In this document: one piece after another, positions 12,651 to 24,600 of the stretch
How positions within the stretch are numbered: the stretch's first letter is position 1
Layout: every line of letters starts with the position of its first letter
From: Bolinopsis microptera
Taxonomy: Eukaryota; Ctenophora; Tentaculata; Lobata; Bolinopsidae
Direction: 5' to 3'
NCBI RefSeq assembly: GCF_026151205.1
Contig: NC_087084.1
Coordinates: 6,869,394 to 6,933,393 of the forward strand
Length of the DNA: 64,000 bases
Position numbers and translations under genes: made by a program
Notes under the pieces: generated by a model
Told to the model about the DNA's origin: nothing
What the model saw: the letters and a program-made list of their open reading frames with translations, nothing else
The model's database searches: none

Positions 12651-12776
12651 CCAAAAGTCAGTACACGTACGTTGGTTTTATAACATAGCCGTATTTTATA
12701 TTAGAGACCTGTAACTTTGCGGGCAATGGTAATTTTTGTAATTACTCATTCGAGGATTCCTTCGCCAAAATAAGAA
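12651..12776. repeat. Dispersed repeat, copy 1 (partner 25661-25777)
   Basis: Starts CCAAAAGTCAGTACACGTACG and ends near ACTCATTCGAGGATTC followed by GCCAAAAT. A diverged copy with the same start and end blocks lies in intron 6 of the GPR180-like gene. The middle is poorly conserved. Probably an old non-autonomous element. No terminal inverted repeat is obvious. Confidence 0.65.
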
Positions 12777-13705
12777 AATTAGATTTTTAGGGGCCACAGT
12801 CCACGTCAATCAAAACTCGATTTATTATACTTCGTTTTATGAACATGTTAGAAACTCCATTTTAACTTATTAATATTGAACTAGGTCATTAAATGTGGAA
12901 TATGATCTGAAGAAAATGACGCGAAACAGATTTAATATGACAAAGTTATTAAGTAATTTGTTTATCTCGTTAACAAAATTGATTGTGTAATCGTGTGATA
13001 GCAATTACACCATTTGTACGATTCCCACGTACGCGTAGGTATAAACTGACTTTGTTGACTACCAAAGTATAGGACTTCTAGAATTCTGTCGAAATTGAAA
13101 TGCATAAATCTCACCTACATTGGTATCGATAGTGTTAACATTTTCAACCAAACAACTGTTTCATCACTTATCATTTGCATAACTTCATTCATACAGCAGT
13201 GGTTACTATGTTACTTTGTTTCCAAGTGCCACGTAGCACAATGCACTCTTCTGACGTATAATATATCATTATCAATAAGGTAGGGTTTACACCATGAAAA
13301 GTTACTTTAATTTCATATTAGAACAAATCTGATATCATAACATGTAAATTACTCTTGGGTCAGATTGATACGTCCAGTATGTAAAAGGGCGAGGGAAAGG
13401 CACTCAAGAGAGAAAAGTACTCAAGTTAAAATTACGATCTCAACAAACACTGTGCATGGGATGAAGCCAGGGAACGATTAGAGTGAACAATAAAGATCAA
13501 CTTTAAAGGAAGGAACACATGTCTAAAAGCTGATTTGATTAATTTAATAAAATTGTTTGTGATATTATTCAGACAATGCTCCAGCGCACGTGTTTATAGG
13601 TAGCCAACAGAGATATTCACAAGGAAAGTACCAGAGTCAGCAGATGGTCATGTTCGCCGCACTAAAATCAGGTACAGTCCGAAAGTTCTCCGCTATTTTC
13701 GTGTG

Positions 13706-13816
13706 ACACCTGATTACTCTACACGATGGGAGGGGTATTATCTTACTTCCTGTTTGAATGTGACACCTGATTACTCTACACGATGGGAGGGGTATTATCT
13801 TACTTCCTGTTTGAAA
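13706..13816. repeat. 57-bp tandem duplication
   Basis: Two adjacent near-identical copies, each beginning GACACCTGATTACTCTAC and ending CTTCCTGTTTGAA. The 57-bp length keeps one frame open through both copies. Confidence 0.92.
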
Positions 13817-14003
13817 GTAGTGGTGCTACTAATGGTAGTGCTTGTGACTGTTTCCGAAAACATTTGTCCAGAACGAATAAATCAATTGAAATAATCGTTA
13901 GTCTAGATAACGGTTCCACGTGTATTTTTCCACGTGTAGCATTCCACGTTTCTTGAAAAACAATAGAGTTATCTCGAGGAGACATACCAGCACCTACTAG
14001 ATA

Positions 14004-14168
14004 GGGATCGTTCACATATTACGTAATCAGCGGAGGGGGGGGGGGGGGGGTTCCAAATGATTACGCTAGTGTAATTTTTACAATATAGCTATGCGTAAAA
14101 CTGATTACGGAGGCGGGGGGGGGTTAAAAATTGTCCAAAAATTGATTACGTAATATGTGAACGACCCC
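14004..14168. mobile_element. 165-bp MITE with ~26-bp terminal inverted repeats
   Basis: The left end GGGATCGTTCACATATTACG and the right end CGTAATATGTGAACGACCCC are inverted copies over about 26 bp with one mismatch. The element is flanked on both sides by ATA (14001-14003 and 14169-14171), consistent with a short target duplication. Inside it are a long G-run (about 14035-14050) and a shorter one (14117-14125), each beside a second inner GATTACG block. No coding capacity. A non-autonomous DNA transposon; the superfamily is not established. Confidence 0.85.
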
Positions 14169-17100
14169 ATAGTAAGAATCGCGTGGTGAGTCTGAAATCA
14201 GGTACAGAGTTGCTCGAAAGGGCTAATATGCCGTACTTTTGGGCCCCTTCGTACTCTGCACCTGTTTTTCACCTCTCTCTGTGGTACCATGATTATTCTA
14301 CACACAATCTTTAAAACGAGATGTGTGCATTGTACAGTACGGGATTAAGAGCAAGATAAAACGTTCTAGAACAAGTTAGAACAATGATCCCACAGGAACA
14401 AACACAGTTGGTCTCTAAAACAACTACATATAGAGGGAGTAGAGTAGATTACAGAGTCTAATATTGGGTTCTTGGAATCACCAACCCCTTTCTTAGAAAA
14501 GCGAGTTTTGTGAACCGAAGAGAGTGTACGGATATTTAGACTATCACTTGTACGTGAACTTTAGATTATCACATGTAGGGATCTGTGGTGAGGAGGGTGG
14601 ACTTTTGGTGAGGAGGGTGGACTTGTAGCTATTAGGATTTCATATAATATTGTTGTATTTCACTATTATGTAATGGGATGGAAGTGCTTTAACCAGGTGT
14701 AGCCAGTCCACACCCTGGCTTCATAATATGGAGGACTTGCTTTCATTCTTAACGAAAAGCTCGAATAAATAAAATGTGTATAAATCTTTCAGGTAGGCGT
14801 TCAGGCCTAACATGAATCAGTGAGGACGAGCTACTTGTACTATGTACATTGTACGTGATATATCACCTGTAGGAACTGTAGACTGGTGAGGGGTTGTTCG
14901 AGCTTTTGAATTTTCACACTTGCAAAAATTAGTCAGGTTAAGCTGGGAGAATATTTAATTTATCCTGTAGAATGTACGTCTAGTAAATCATTACTTATTT
15001 CTCTGAAATATTGCTTGCCCTAGTGTTATTTTGTTTATTCATTAGGAATGAATAGCATGGTCGTGGACTATATTCATATATTTATATTTTCTTCGTGAAT
15101 ATTCAATTCTACTAATAAATATACCCAATGTATATAATCATGACCCTGATCTACAACGGTATCTAGATCTAAACTAATCTTAGCGTATCCTGAATATCAA
15201 CTATTGATCAAGTTAAAGAGGGGGTAATGAAAATAATCAAGTTAGAAGGTGGCCAGACCGGATATAGCGGCAAGTTTATTTATATATGGTAAAGTTTTAG
15301 TGACACAGCTAACGATCATGTAAAAGTACTGAACTCTATTTAGAGATTCTCTGTAACGTTCATGTGCTATGTCTGATTTGTAAGTGGATTGACATATTAA
15401 AGCAAAGATGTTGCAATTTGATAGGAATCATTTAATTTATTTGAGGAAATCTATAACATCATGCTATGTGAAGAAGTCAGGTGTATTGCTTATTTAATTG
15501 AACCAACCAAAGAATTTGATAAACTTCCTCGACATCTATACTTACAAGTGGAATGTCGACCGACTTCCTCGTTCTTCCGAGTGGAATGTGAATTTAATCG
15601 ACCGCCTTATCCGGTAGATGAAGAATGTCACATACATCACAAACGTGAAATGATTCAGTTATAATACCAATTATATCTATCCTCAAGGCGGTGACGTAAT
15701 ACTATTGTATCGACTCCGCGGCCTAAATCTACGTGGCAGGAAACTTATCACGCACTGCGCGTGATAGAGTTTAGAACAGCTGCGTTAAGGAAACTGCCTC
15801 TTATCACGCACTGCGCGTGATAGTGGAGATGATCATTCAAGTAACTGAGTGTGCAATTAATTCATAAAAGCGGAGTTTATTTTACTTACATCTTGAGTTA
15901 TTGCACTGTTGTCATAGGTACTTATAGCAAGAGCAAAAAGAGAGTTCGAGAAGGTGAAAGAAGAGGGCACAATGTAAAGTTTCGCGGCTGAATGCATTTT
16001 GTTAGGTTTTATCTCCTAACTTATACAGACATATTGGCTAGCATAATATAATATAATAGAAGTATAATGTAAGTTCAATCGTTTCACAAAAATACACCAT
16101 TGCGATGTTTGCTAAGATGAGAACAAGCTCTACCAGTTCTATCATTCAGGTATCTTCATGTTTTAGCAGCTTCAAGTTTAGTCTTTGCTTTTTAACATTC
16201 CTTCTAATACTTACTCTAAATGTGGAACATAATTCTGACGTAATGATTTTTCTTAGAAATATGGTTCTGGCACTCAAATCGGATATACTTTAGATTTAAT
16301 GCTATTATCAGATAAAATATTGCCATACAAAATATTAATACCATTAGTAATTCAAACTCCCAAACCGGACCCCCTTTCAATGTTCAAAACTGTTAACGCG
16401 CTAACAGGGGCGTGTGGGTGCCTCTGCAAGCTAAAGAGTGGAGAACCAAAAAAGATGAATACTAAGCAATTATGAAATTAAAACAACCCCGTACGTATCT
16501 AACCACTGACCGCACCTTATGATGAAAGCAAGCTTCTAAATTCGGGATAGCCTGTGGCAGGCAACGCCCGATTCTAATGCTTCTACAGACCTACACAAGT
16601 GTAAGTAAGTAGGTAAATATTTCATGCTAGGCATGTGGCACCCATTACGGTAACCATCCATTGAGTTTTGCTTTTTCGCTGTACTATATTGCACAGCTCC
16701 CCATTTAACCCTCACACACGATTAGAAATAAATTGCATTGAACTCAATTTATGCCAACTCAATCAAAAATGTAACCGAAACTATTCTGTTTTTTCTCGAA
16801 CAAATGATCAGGCGGGTTCTACTGTATGAAACGCTGTCGAGTGACCCGGATGTTATTTAAGGAGATGCGTAACCATGGTCTATGGAGTTAGCGTAATACT
16901 TTGAACTATAAAACTATATTGAAAGATTTTAAAATAGTGATCAACTGAAGATATTAAAGTCTGAAAGGAACTCTCGTATGCAATGAAACGGTAATAATGG
17001 TATCAAGATCAACTGTACGGCCGGAGCCCAGTCCATTACTATAAAACAAGATTCATCACATTGTCGTAACCACGTACAGATGCGCGCGTCAAGCCGCGCA

Positions 17101-18640
17101 TACTAGATGTTCTGAGGGTACACTTTTTGTCATACGTCTTGCACCGCGCCCTCCATAAAGCACATTATCTACGGTGACAGGGCACAAGACTGGCAATATT
17201 TCTCCATGTGTATCTTTCCCCGTGGCGAAAATTGACCAAAACATTGTCAGATTCAACTGAAATCTTTCAATTAGTAAACACTCATTATCACATACTTTTA
17301 GTTAGTAAAACTCATTAGCACATACTGTTTCAAACAAAATAAGATCATTATTGGTGAGATGTTTTAAAACAAAACAGATAAAACTGAAAACCATGACATC
17401 ATGATAATAACCGTCTGTAATTCGTTGAGTGTAATATAATTACACTGTAACTAATATAACTACAATATAATACGTAAAGTAAAGTAAGATAAAGTACGGT
17501 TAAATTTGACGGTGTGATGACGAGAACCACATTTAAAGAGATTTACAAAGTTGAAACAGAGGAAATGAGACACTATTTAATATGTATGTCTGGTGTGTAC
17601 ACGCCGTGTTTCATGTACGTGTTTGATGTACGTGTTTGGTATACGTGGCATATAATCTCAGTAAATATGGTAACAAGTACCGCTGAAAAATTTTAACGTT
17701 TTTATTACCTGCTGAGTGGGTTGGGTGAGCACCTCCTGCCAAATTTCAAATATTTCAAGAATTGCTGGACTGCTGAGTTTAAGACAAATAAAAGATATGG
17801 TGGATGATCAAAACCAAAATCGATGGTCTTAACAGTTCGATTGTTAGATATTTAACAGATTGTATTACAGAATAATGGAAACTGACAATTATTGTTAACT
17901 GACGTAATTCTTGAAAATTTTAAATTCTCGAAAATTTAAAAATGTTTTTACAAATTTAAACTGCTGTTTTAAACATTTTAATTTAGATATTGATTAAGTA
18001 CGTTTTTGTTAACAAACGAAACCCTGAATTTTACCCCAAACTGACTTTTTGTTAGCACGACAACTTCTAACCCACTCAAAATACTAAAAAGGAAGAATAC
18101 AACCCGTAAAAACTTAAGTTTTTAAGCTTTTATAACGTCATAATCAATATATTATCTACAGAGAAAAAATATGCTATTTATTGTGTACAAGAGTATCAAA
18201 TATAAAAAGAGATAAAAATCTAAGTTAAAGAGTTTATGTTTATAATTATATACAATAATATGTAAAGTATAGAAAAAATATTATATTCATTGGTGATGCT
18301 GAAAATCATATAAACTGTTTGAGCATTAATCATAAAATGAATGCTGGGTATAATTGTATTATTATATACAAAATATGTACGGTGAGGAATGGTACAAATG
18401 TTAGATGTCTTAGAAAAGTACAAGGTACAAAGTTGATAAAAATCTATAAAAACGTATCAAAGAAATTCCAAAATGTTCGTTAAAAACCCCCTAATAATAA
18501 CAATAAATACCCTTGCATAGCGTGTTACGCTATGTCAAGCAAAGAACATGTTAAAAATCGTAAACAATCTAACAAAACAAGAAAATGGTTTGAAAACAAC
18601 AAAATTGAACTTTGATCAAATTAACCCATCAAATGACCTA
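14169..18640. other. Non-coding stretch, no gene recognised
   Basis: AT-rich with no supported exon. The longest open frames (for example 15461-15664 and 16105-16293, + strand) have no recognisable motif and no splice context. It contains hairpins (listed separately), a GGTGAGGAGGGTGGACTT duplication near 14588-14625 and a hairpin CATAGCG-TGTTA-CGCTATG near 18517-18535. Confidence 0.45.
15746..15822. repeat. Two identical hairpins, 56 bp apart
   Basis: TATCACGC-ACTGC-GCGTGATA occurs at 15746-15766 and 15802-15822. The stems are 8 bp and perfect, with 5-nt loops. The identical copies suggest a duplicated palindromic site. The role is unknown. Confidence 0.8.
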
Positions 18641-18642
18641 TA

Positions 18643-21600
18643 CTAATGACGTTTGGTGAGTTTATCATATCCCTGGTGCCCAAACCCGGTCATAATCTGC
18701 TCGTGCTGATCATTCTGCACGTGCTGATCATTCTGCACGTGCTGATCATTCTCCGTCCTGCGCGCGAAGCTGCGCTCCGTGAAGGGCATAGAAGTACCAG
18801 ACTGAGAGGAGACCTCCCAGAAGAGGCTGCGCTTGATGAAGAGGTTAGCGAGCTGTGCTAGCGCGCACCCCCGCAGGAACTGGGATATAGCCACGAATAC
18901 CTTGAGACGGTTGTATTCGGCCATAAACAGGACGATTAGTTGGGAGACGGGGTGTGCAGAGTACCAGGATATTATAATCTGGAATGTTCAGAGAGTGATG
19001 CAATGTTAACTATGCAATGTTAACTATGCGATGTTAACTGTGTAATGTTAACTGTGCAATGTTAACTGTGCAATGTTAACTATGCAATGTTAACTATGTA
19101 ATGTTAACTGTGCAATGTTAACTGTGTATTGTTAACTATGCAATGTTAACTATGCGATGTTAACTGTGCAATGTTAACTATGCAATGTTAACTATGTTAA
19201 ATGGGATGGAAAGTTAACTTTGTCAGTAATTTAACAGTGGTACTAATAACCACATACAGCTGATATCCCAAACAGCGGCTGCAGTAGTTAGTAATTTGAC
19301 AATACAGCTGGTACTCTATTTGCTTCACAGTTCACGGGTTACATTTATTTTGATAACTCAGAAATTTTATTCACTAATTTTACATTAAGTAGAATGAGAC
19401 CGAATGAGTAAACTTATTTCGGTACATCACCAGCGTTACAATTAGTATGATGTAAATAGATTTACCACCGCACTACACACTGCAGTGTTTACACAATAAA
19501 GATTAGCAAACCACCGTTAATATAAACAACAAACACGTGACAAGGACTATTTTAGTGAGTTATGTTCACATATTTGTTTATATAATACAACATAAGCCGC
19601 AGATTGAGCGATTAGCTTGGGTTAAATTACTTACATTTAAACATAACACAACTTGCAAGTTTATAATATTGTCAGAACAAATTGGCGCCTGAGATCACTC
19701 TATAGCAAATAATGTGTTGCTTTAGTGTAATGTCATGTGATCAGTCATGCGATCAGTGATCATTTCAGACCCATTTCGTCTGGCAACATTACAATCGTGC
19801 AGTCGACAATGTTTCACAGTGGACTTTAATAGAACAAGTAGTACAACAAGTACAATTATTATACAAGTTAAAAATCATTACGATAATTTAAATTATATAT
19901 ACTTTAAAATCATCTAATGTATTGTTTAAGACGTAAATTTATTAAATAACAACTTTATTTTTAAATAACTTTGCCGGTGAGTGGTCTGTCAATCACTTTA
20001 ACATTTATTTTAATTTTCAGGTCCAGTCAGTATGCAGTAATGACACGGTGATACAGTTTACTTCAAGGTCGCAATTCAGATTGGGTGACACATCAGTCGA
20101 CAGTTGCTATCATTCAATTGGTATAAGGGATTCATTTATCTAATTTTCGAATTAACAAATTACGAATTTGAAGTGTAAAAAAACTAATACATTTTATTTT
20201 AAACTGAAAAAATTGAAGAGAGTAGTTAAGAAATTGATACAAATGATAAGGAATTGCGACCTTGAAAATATGGTACAATCTTCACAGACAAGATAAAAAC
20301 ATAACAATGAGATACCATAAAAATGCTGTGTAACTGCGACTGTTTGTAATTTTATCTCCATAAATAGTTATAATTTTCTGCACGTTTTGGAATGCTATCA
20401 GCGATTTAGTTATTAAGTTGCTTTGTTTAAGAGTAATTTTGAATTTTAACCAATTTAATAACCTAACCACAGTGGAAGTAATGATATGGTTGTTACAACA
20501 TGAATTTTTGAGAGGATTATCATAATGATTACGTTTAAAAGGAGATACTACAGGGTGACCCAGAAGATACTAACTATATTACACAGATATGGTTGAATTT
20601 CATGAGCTTTTTAACACCAGTACAATGCGTAATAAACGATCAAAAATGGCTTGGACGACGACATTCGTAATGAAAGGGCATGTCATCATTCATTTTTTCA
20701 ATTGTGGAGCTGTCACAAATCATCATTAAGAAATTGATTTGAAAGTAGCTATCAAAAAAACCCAGGTGCACAAATACAGAGAAATTCTAAACAGATTTGG
20801 AAAATTCGCTTTCCCGAATTCCAAAGAACACAACTTTCGCAAGCTGCAAAATTAGACATGTTGTCAATTCTACGTCCGCTCTTGAAATGGAAGCAATCTC
20901 AGCAGTGGCGGATAGAGAACTAAATTTAGTTATTTATAACTAAATTTAGTTCTCTAAATGATAAAGAAATTTCAAATTTCCGTAGAACATGTTCGAGACA
21001 AAACAGCTTAACATCAAAGGTAGAACTGGAATCAAAATCAACCTCCGTAATAACAGAAGATGCTGATTGGTCAACTTTCACATGTGACATGTCATCACGT
21101 TCTCCTAACTTTGGTGGCTTTCGTAATAATTTTCGTAAGAATTTATTGAAACGTGGTTATTTAACTAAAAGTGGTTATTTAACTAAAAGTGGTTATTTAA
21201 CTTGATTCCATATTTAAGAAGCTGTCATGTTCGTCACACATGAACAGTTTAAACCATACTTCAGGGAAATGAAACCTTCTGCTCATTAAATTGCTTTAAG
21301 AAAGAAATTGATTTAATTCTCAGATCAGTTAGATGATCTTGCTAGAGACACTTGCTAAGACAAAATGCAAGTTCCGTACTTGAATAAATCGCTCAGAAGA
21401 ATGCACATTAACTTGATAAGAGTAATTAGTATGTTTTAGAACTTTCACATTTGCAGTTACACAACGCTTTTACAGAAGTCAGCTTATTTAACTCGTTAAA
21501 AAGTAACGTTATCAGCTCATTAAAGCTTCGCAAAACAATCTTTTCAACAAATAATGTAAAAATATACCTTTACAATAATTTAAAACTGATCAATATAATT

Positions 21601-24600
21601 AAGTTAAGAAAAAGAGTGGATTGATATCTAGAAAACAGTTTTCGCGAATTATAAACGCACTTATAACAATATTCACGGAGCTGTCACTTGATCTCAACCC
21701 ACCCTGTTTATAAAGTTAATAAATTAAATAAATGTATAAAAGTGCACTTACCCAGGCGAAAGAGGAGTAGAAATCCTGTCTGAGAGCGCTGCGATCTTCA
21801 CCGTTTGTTCCTGCTAAGATAGCTAAGAAGAAACATCCTTGTGCCAACTGAAAATAAATGTGTGTTGTCGTGTTGACCATGATGGAAATATCAAAATCTT
21901 TGAAATTCATCCGACTTTTTTGGTGGATCCGATAATCAGATTGGAAATTGATTTGAGCCTAAATATTAATAAATAATTACTTAAGCAATTAAACATATAA
22001 TCAGAAGTAATTAAGCAATTAAACACATAATCAGAAGTAATTAAGCAATTAAACACATAATCAGAAGTAATTAATAAATCTGGATTCTAGTGGGGAGGTA
22101 ATATTATTTAACACGTGACAAGTGATTCCGTGGTTTGATTGGACAATAGTGGAATAGTTTCTTAATAATATTCATAATTTAAATTATCTTAGAAATATTG
22201 CTTTTGACAGAGCAAATTGGCGCAGAATGAAGGTTTTATAATTCTGTTCTTTAGAGAAAGTTAGATAGCAGCGTTGTGTGTAATTTAGAACGTGAATATA
22301 AAATAGTGGAATCTATCTGGCTTATTCCTGACACGTGCTTATTCCTGTCACGTGCTTATTCCTGTCACGTGCTCATTCCTATCACGTGTCAACTATCAAT
22401 ATAAGACTTACCAGAACAAGTCCCTGCAGAATCTCAGTCTTGGCGCTGAAACTGTAGTAGTTGGGGTCGTTTGTATCGATGGTAGCTGTGTACAAATGAA
22501 GGACAACTTGCAGGACACCCAGCACCGCCACCACACGGAACACCTGGAAATATTTAGAATATTTCTATCATATTTAGAATATTTTATCATATTTAGAATA
22601 TTTCTATCATATTTAGAATATTTTATCATATTTAGAATATTTCTATCATATTTAGAATATTTCTATCATATTCAGAATATTTCTATCATATTTTGAATAT
22701 TTCTATCATATTTAGAATATTTCTATCATATTCAGAATATTTCTATCATAATATTTAAAACCTGTCTCATACAGTTTAACAAATTTTAATATGTATCTAA
22801 GTATCTGAAATTTGAATAAGGGAAATAGAGAATAGTCACGCTTGAATAAATAAAATTAATGACCATCTATAATGTATGACGTCGAAGCGTGCAATTTATT
22901 TATCAAGTCATTTAAATATGACTGATAATTATTGATTATATTTATTCGTTATATACAGGGTGTTTCAAAAATAATGTCCTGATTTTAAAAAACAATAATT
23001 TTTTTTATAAAGGAGCAAAATTCCCATTATTGGTTGCCATTAGTTCATAAACCTTACAAATTTAATCTGTTAAGCTCATTTGTTCCAGCGATTCAACTTT
23101 GTTAGTTTTTTTGGCTCTGTTCCAAAAAGTCGAATTTTGAGAAAAATGGGGTTCACAAAAGAAACAAAACTCGATATTGTGAGGACTTATTGGATTTGTG
23201 GAGGCAGTGTGACAAGTGCTAGGCGTCTGCTACAGAAGAAGAACAAGTCTAAATTCAGCAAACTTGATGATAGGACAATACGACGTCTTGTAAAGAAGCT
23301 AGAAACTGATTGTACCCTGATTAAGAACATGCGTACGGGTAGGCCGAAATCTGCTCTAAAGTAAAGTCTATAGCAATCCAGTCCCTAAAACAACCGCAGA
23401 ACTTAAGCAGAATATCAGGAGAGAGGCAAGGAGAATACAGTTGAGCACGGTGCAGTCTGCAGTAGACAACTGCCTCACCCGATATCAACATGTGCTCTCC
23501 AATAAAGGACGATGGTTCGAGCAGATAATAAATTATTGAATCAAATTTTATTGTGTTTTATGATTTTTTGATATATTTGTTACACTTACAACCAAAATTT
23601 GAAAAGTTATTTCATTTGTACTAAATTTGACAATAAATCAAAAACAGGACACTATTTATGAAACACCCTGTATAAACAATGTTTATCATAATATGTGGTC
23701 GGATCTCATCAAACGGTCAAGTTCCCACATTAAGCAAATAATTTATTCGATTAATTAATTTAATAATTATTAAGATATCCTCCTCTTTCCTAGATCCTGT
23801 ATATTCTGGACAATATGCGGCACGTTGCGGCAGTAACCCGACCACTACAAGTAGACAACATTAGTAACCACTAGTAACCACTACAAGTAGACAACATTAG
23901 TAACCACTAGTAACCACTACAAGTAGACAACATTAGTAACCACTAGTAACCACTACTATTAGACAACATTAGTAACCACTACTAGTAGACAACATTAGTA
24001 ACCACTAGTAACCACTACAAGTAGACAACATTAGTAACCACTAGTAACCACTACAAGTAGACAACATTAGTAACCACTAGTAACCACTACAAGAGGACAA
24101 CATTAGTAACCACTAGTAACCACTACTAGTAGACAACATTAGTAACCACTAGTAACCACTACAAATGACAACATTAGTAACCACTAGTAACCACTACAAG
24201 TATACAACATTAGTAACCACTAGTAACCATTACAAGTAGACAACATAAGAGTTAGAATAGTTTAACCCTAGTAACCCTGCCCTTTACGCAGCCACCAATA
24301 CTCCAATACTTGTCAGGGCTATTTACAACTTCCCTAAATCTTACTTCAGCTAGACTGAACAGCTGAGTGAACAGCTGAGTGAACAGGATCAACTCGAGGC
24401 GTTATGCAGTGAACTGCTTCAGAGCAATACTAATGTACTATAAAAGGGCGATAAATAGTTCTGGTAAGTGACCCTATCTGTAATTATTATATATTGGGAG
24501 ATTACATTTGGTTACTGATTCTGGCTTTATATTGGGTAACGCTGGGATCTAATAGGCTAATTGCTGTCACGTGTCATATACGGTTCATATGCCTGTACCA

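Larger units (their letters stand above)
11326..14003. other. Non-coding stretch, no gene recognised
   Basis: No supported exon. It includes short CAGTCACGTACAA repeats near 11640-11690, a GTCACGTGAC site at 12246-12255, a 24-bp duplication near 12373-12420, and repeats listed separately. Confidence 0.45.

Noticed and set aside
15461-15664. 67-codon + strand frame
   Set aside because: No recognisable motif, internal weak duplication, no evidence for flanking exons.
20551-21715. Possible second mariner-type element (ACAGGGTG near 20551 and CACCCTGT near 21708)
   Set aside because: Only about 8 bp of the ends match and no intact coding segment could be followed; too degraded to call.
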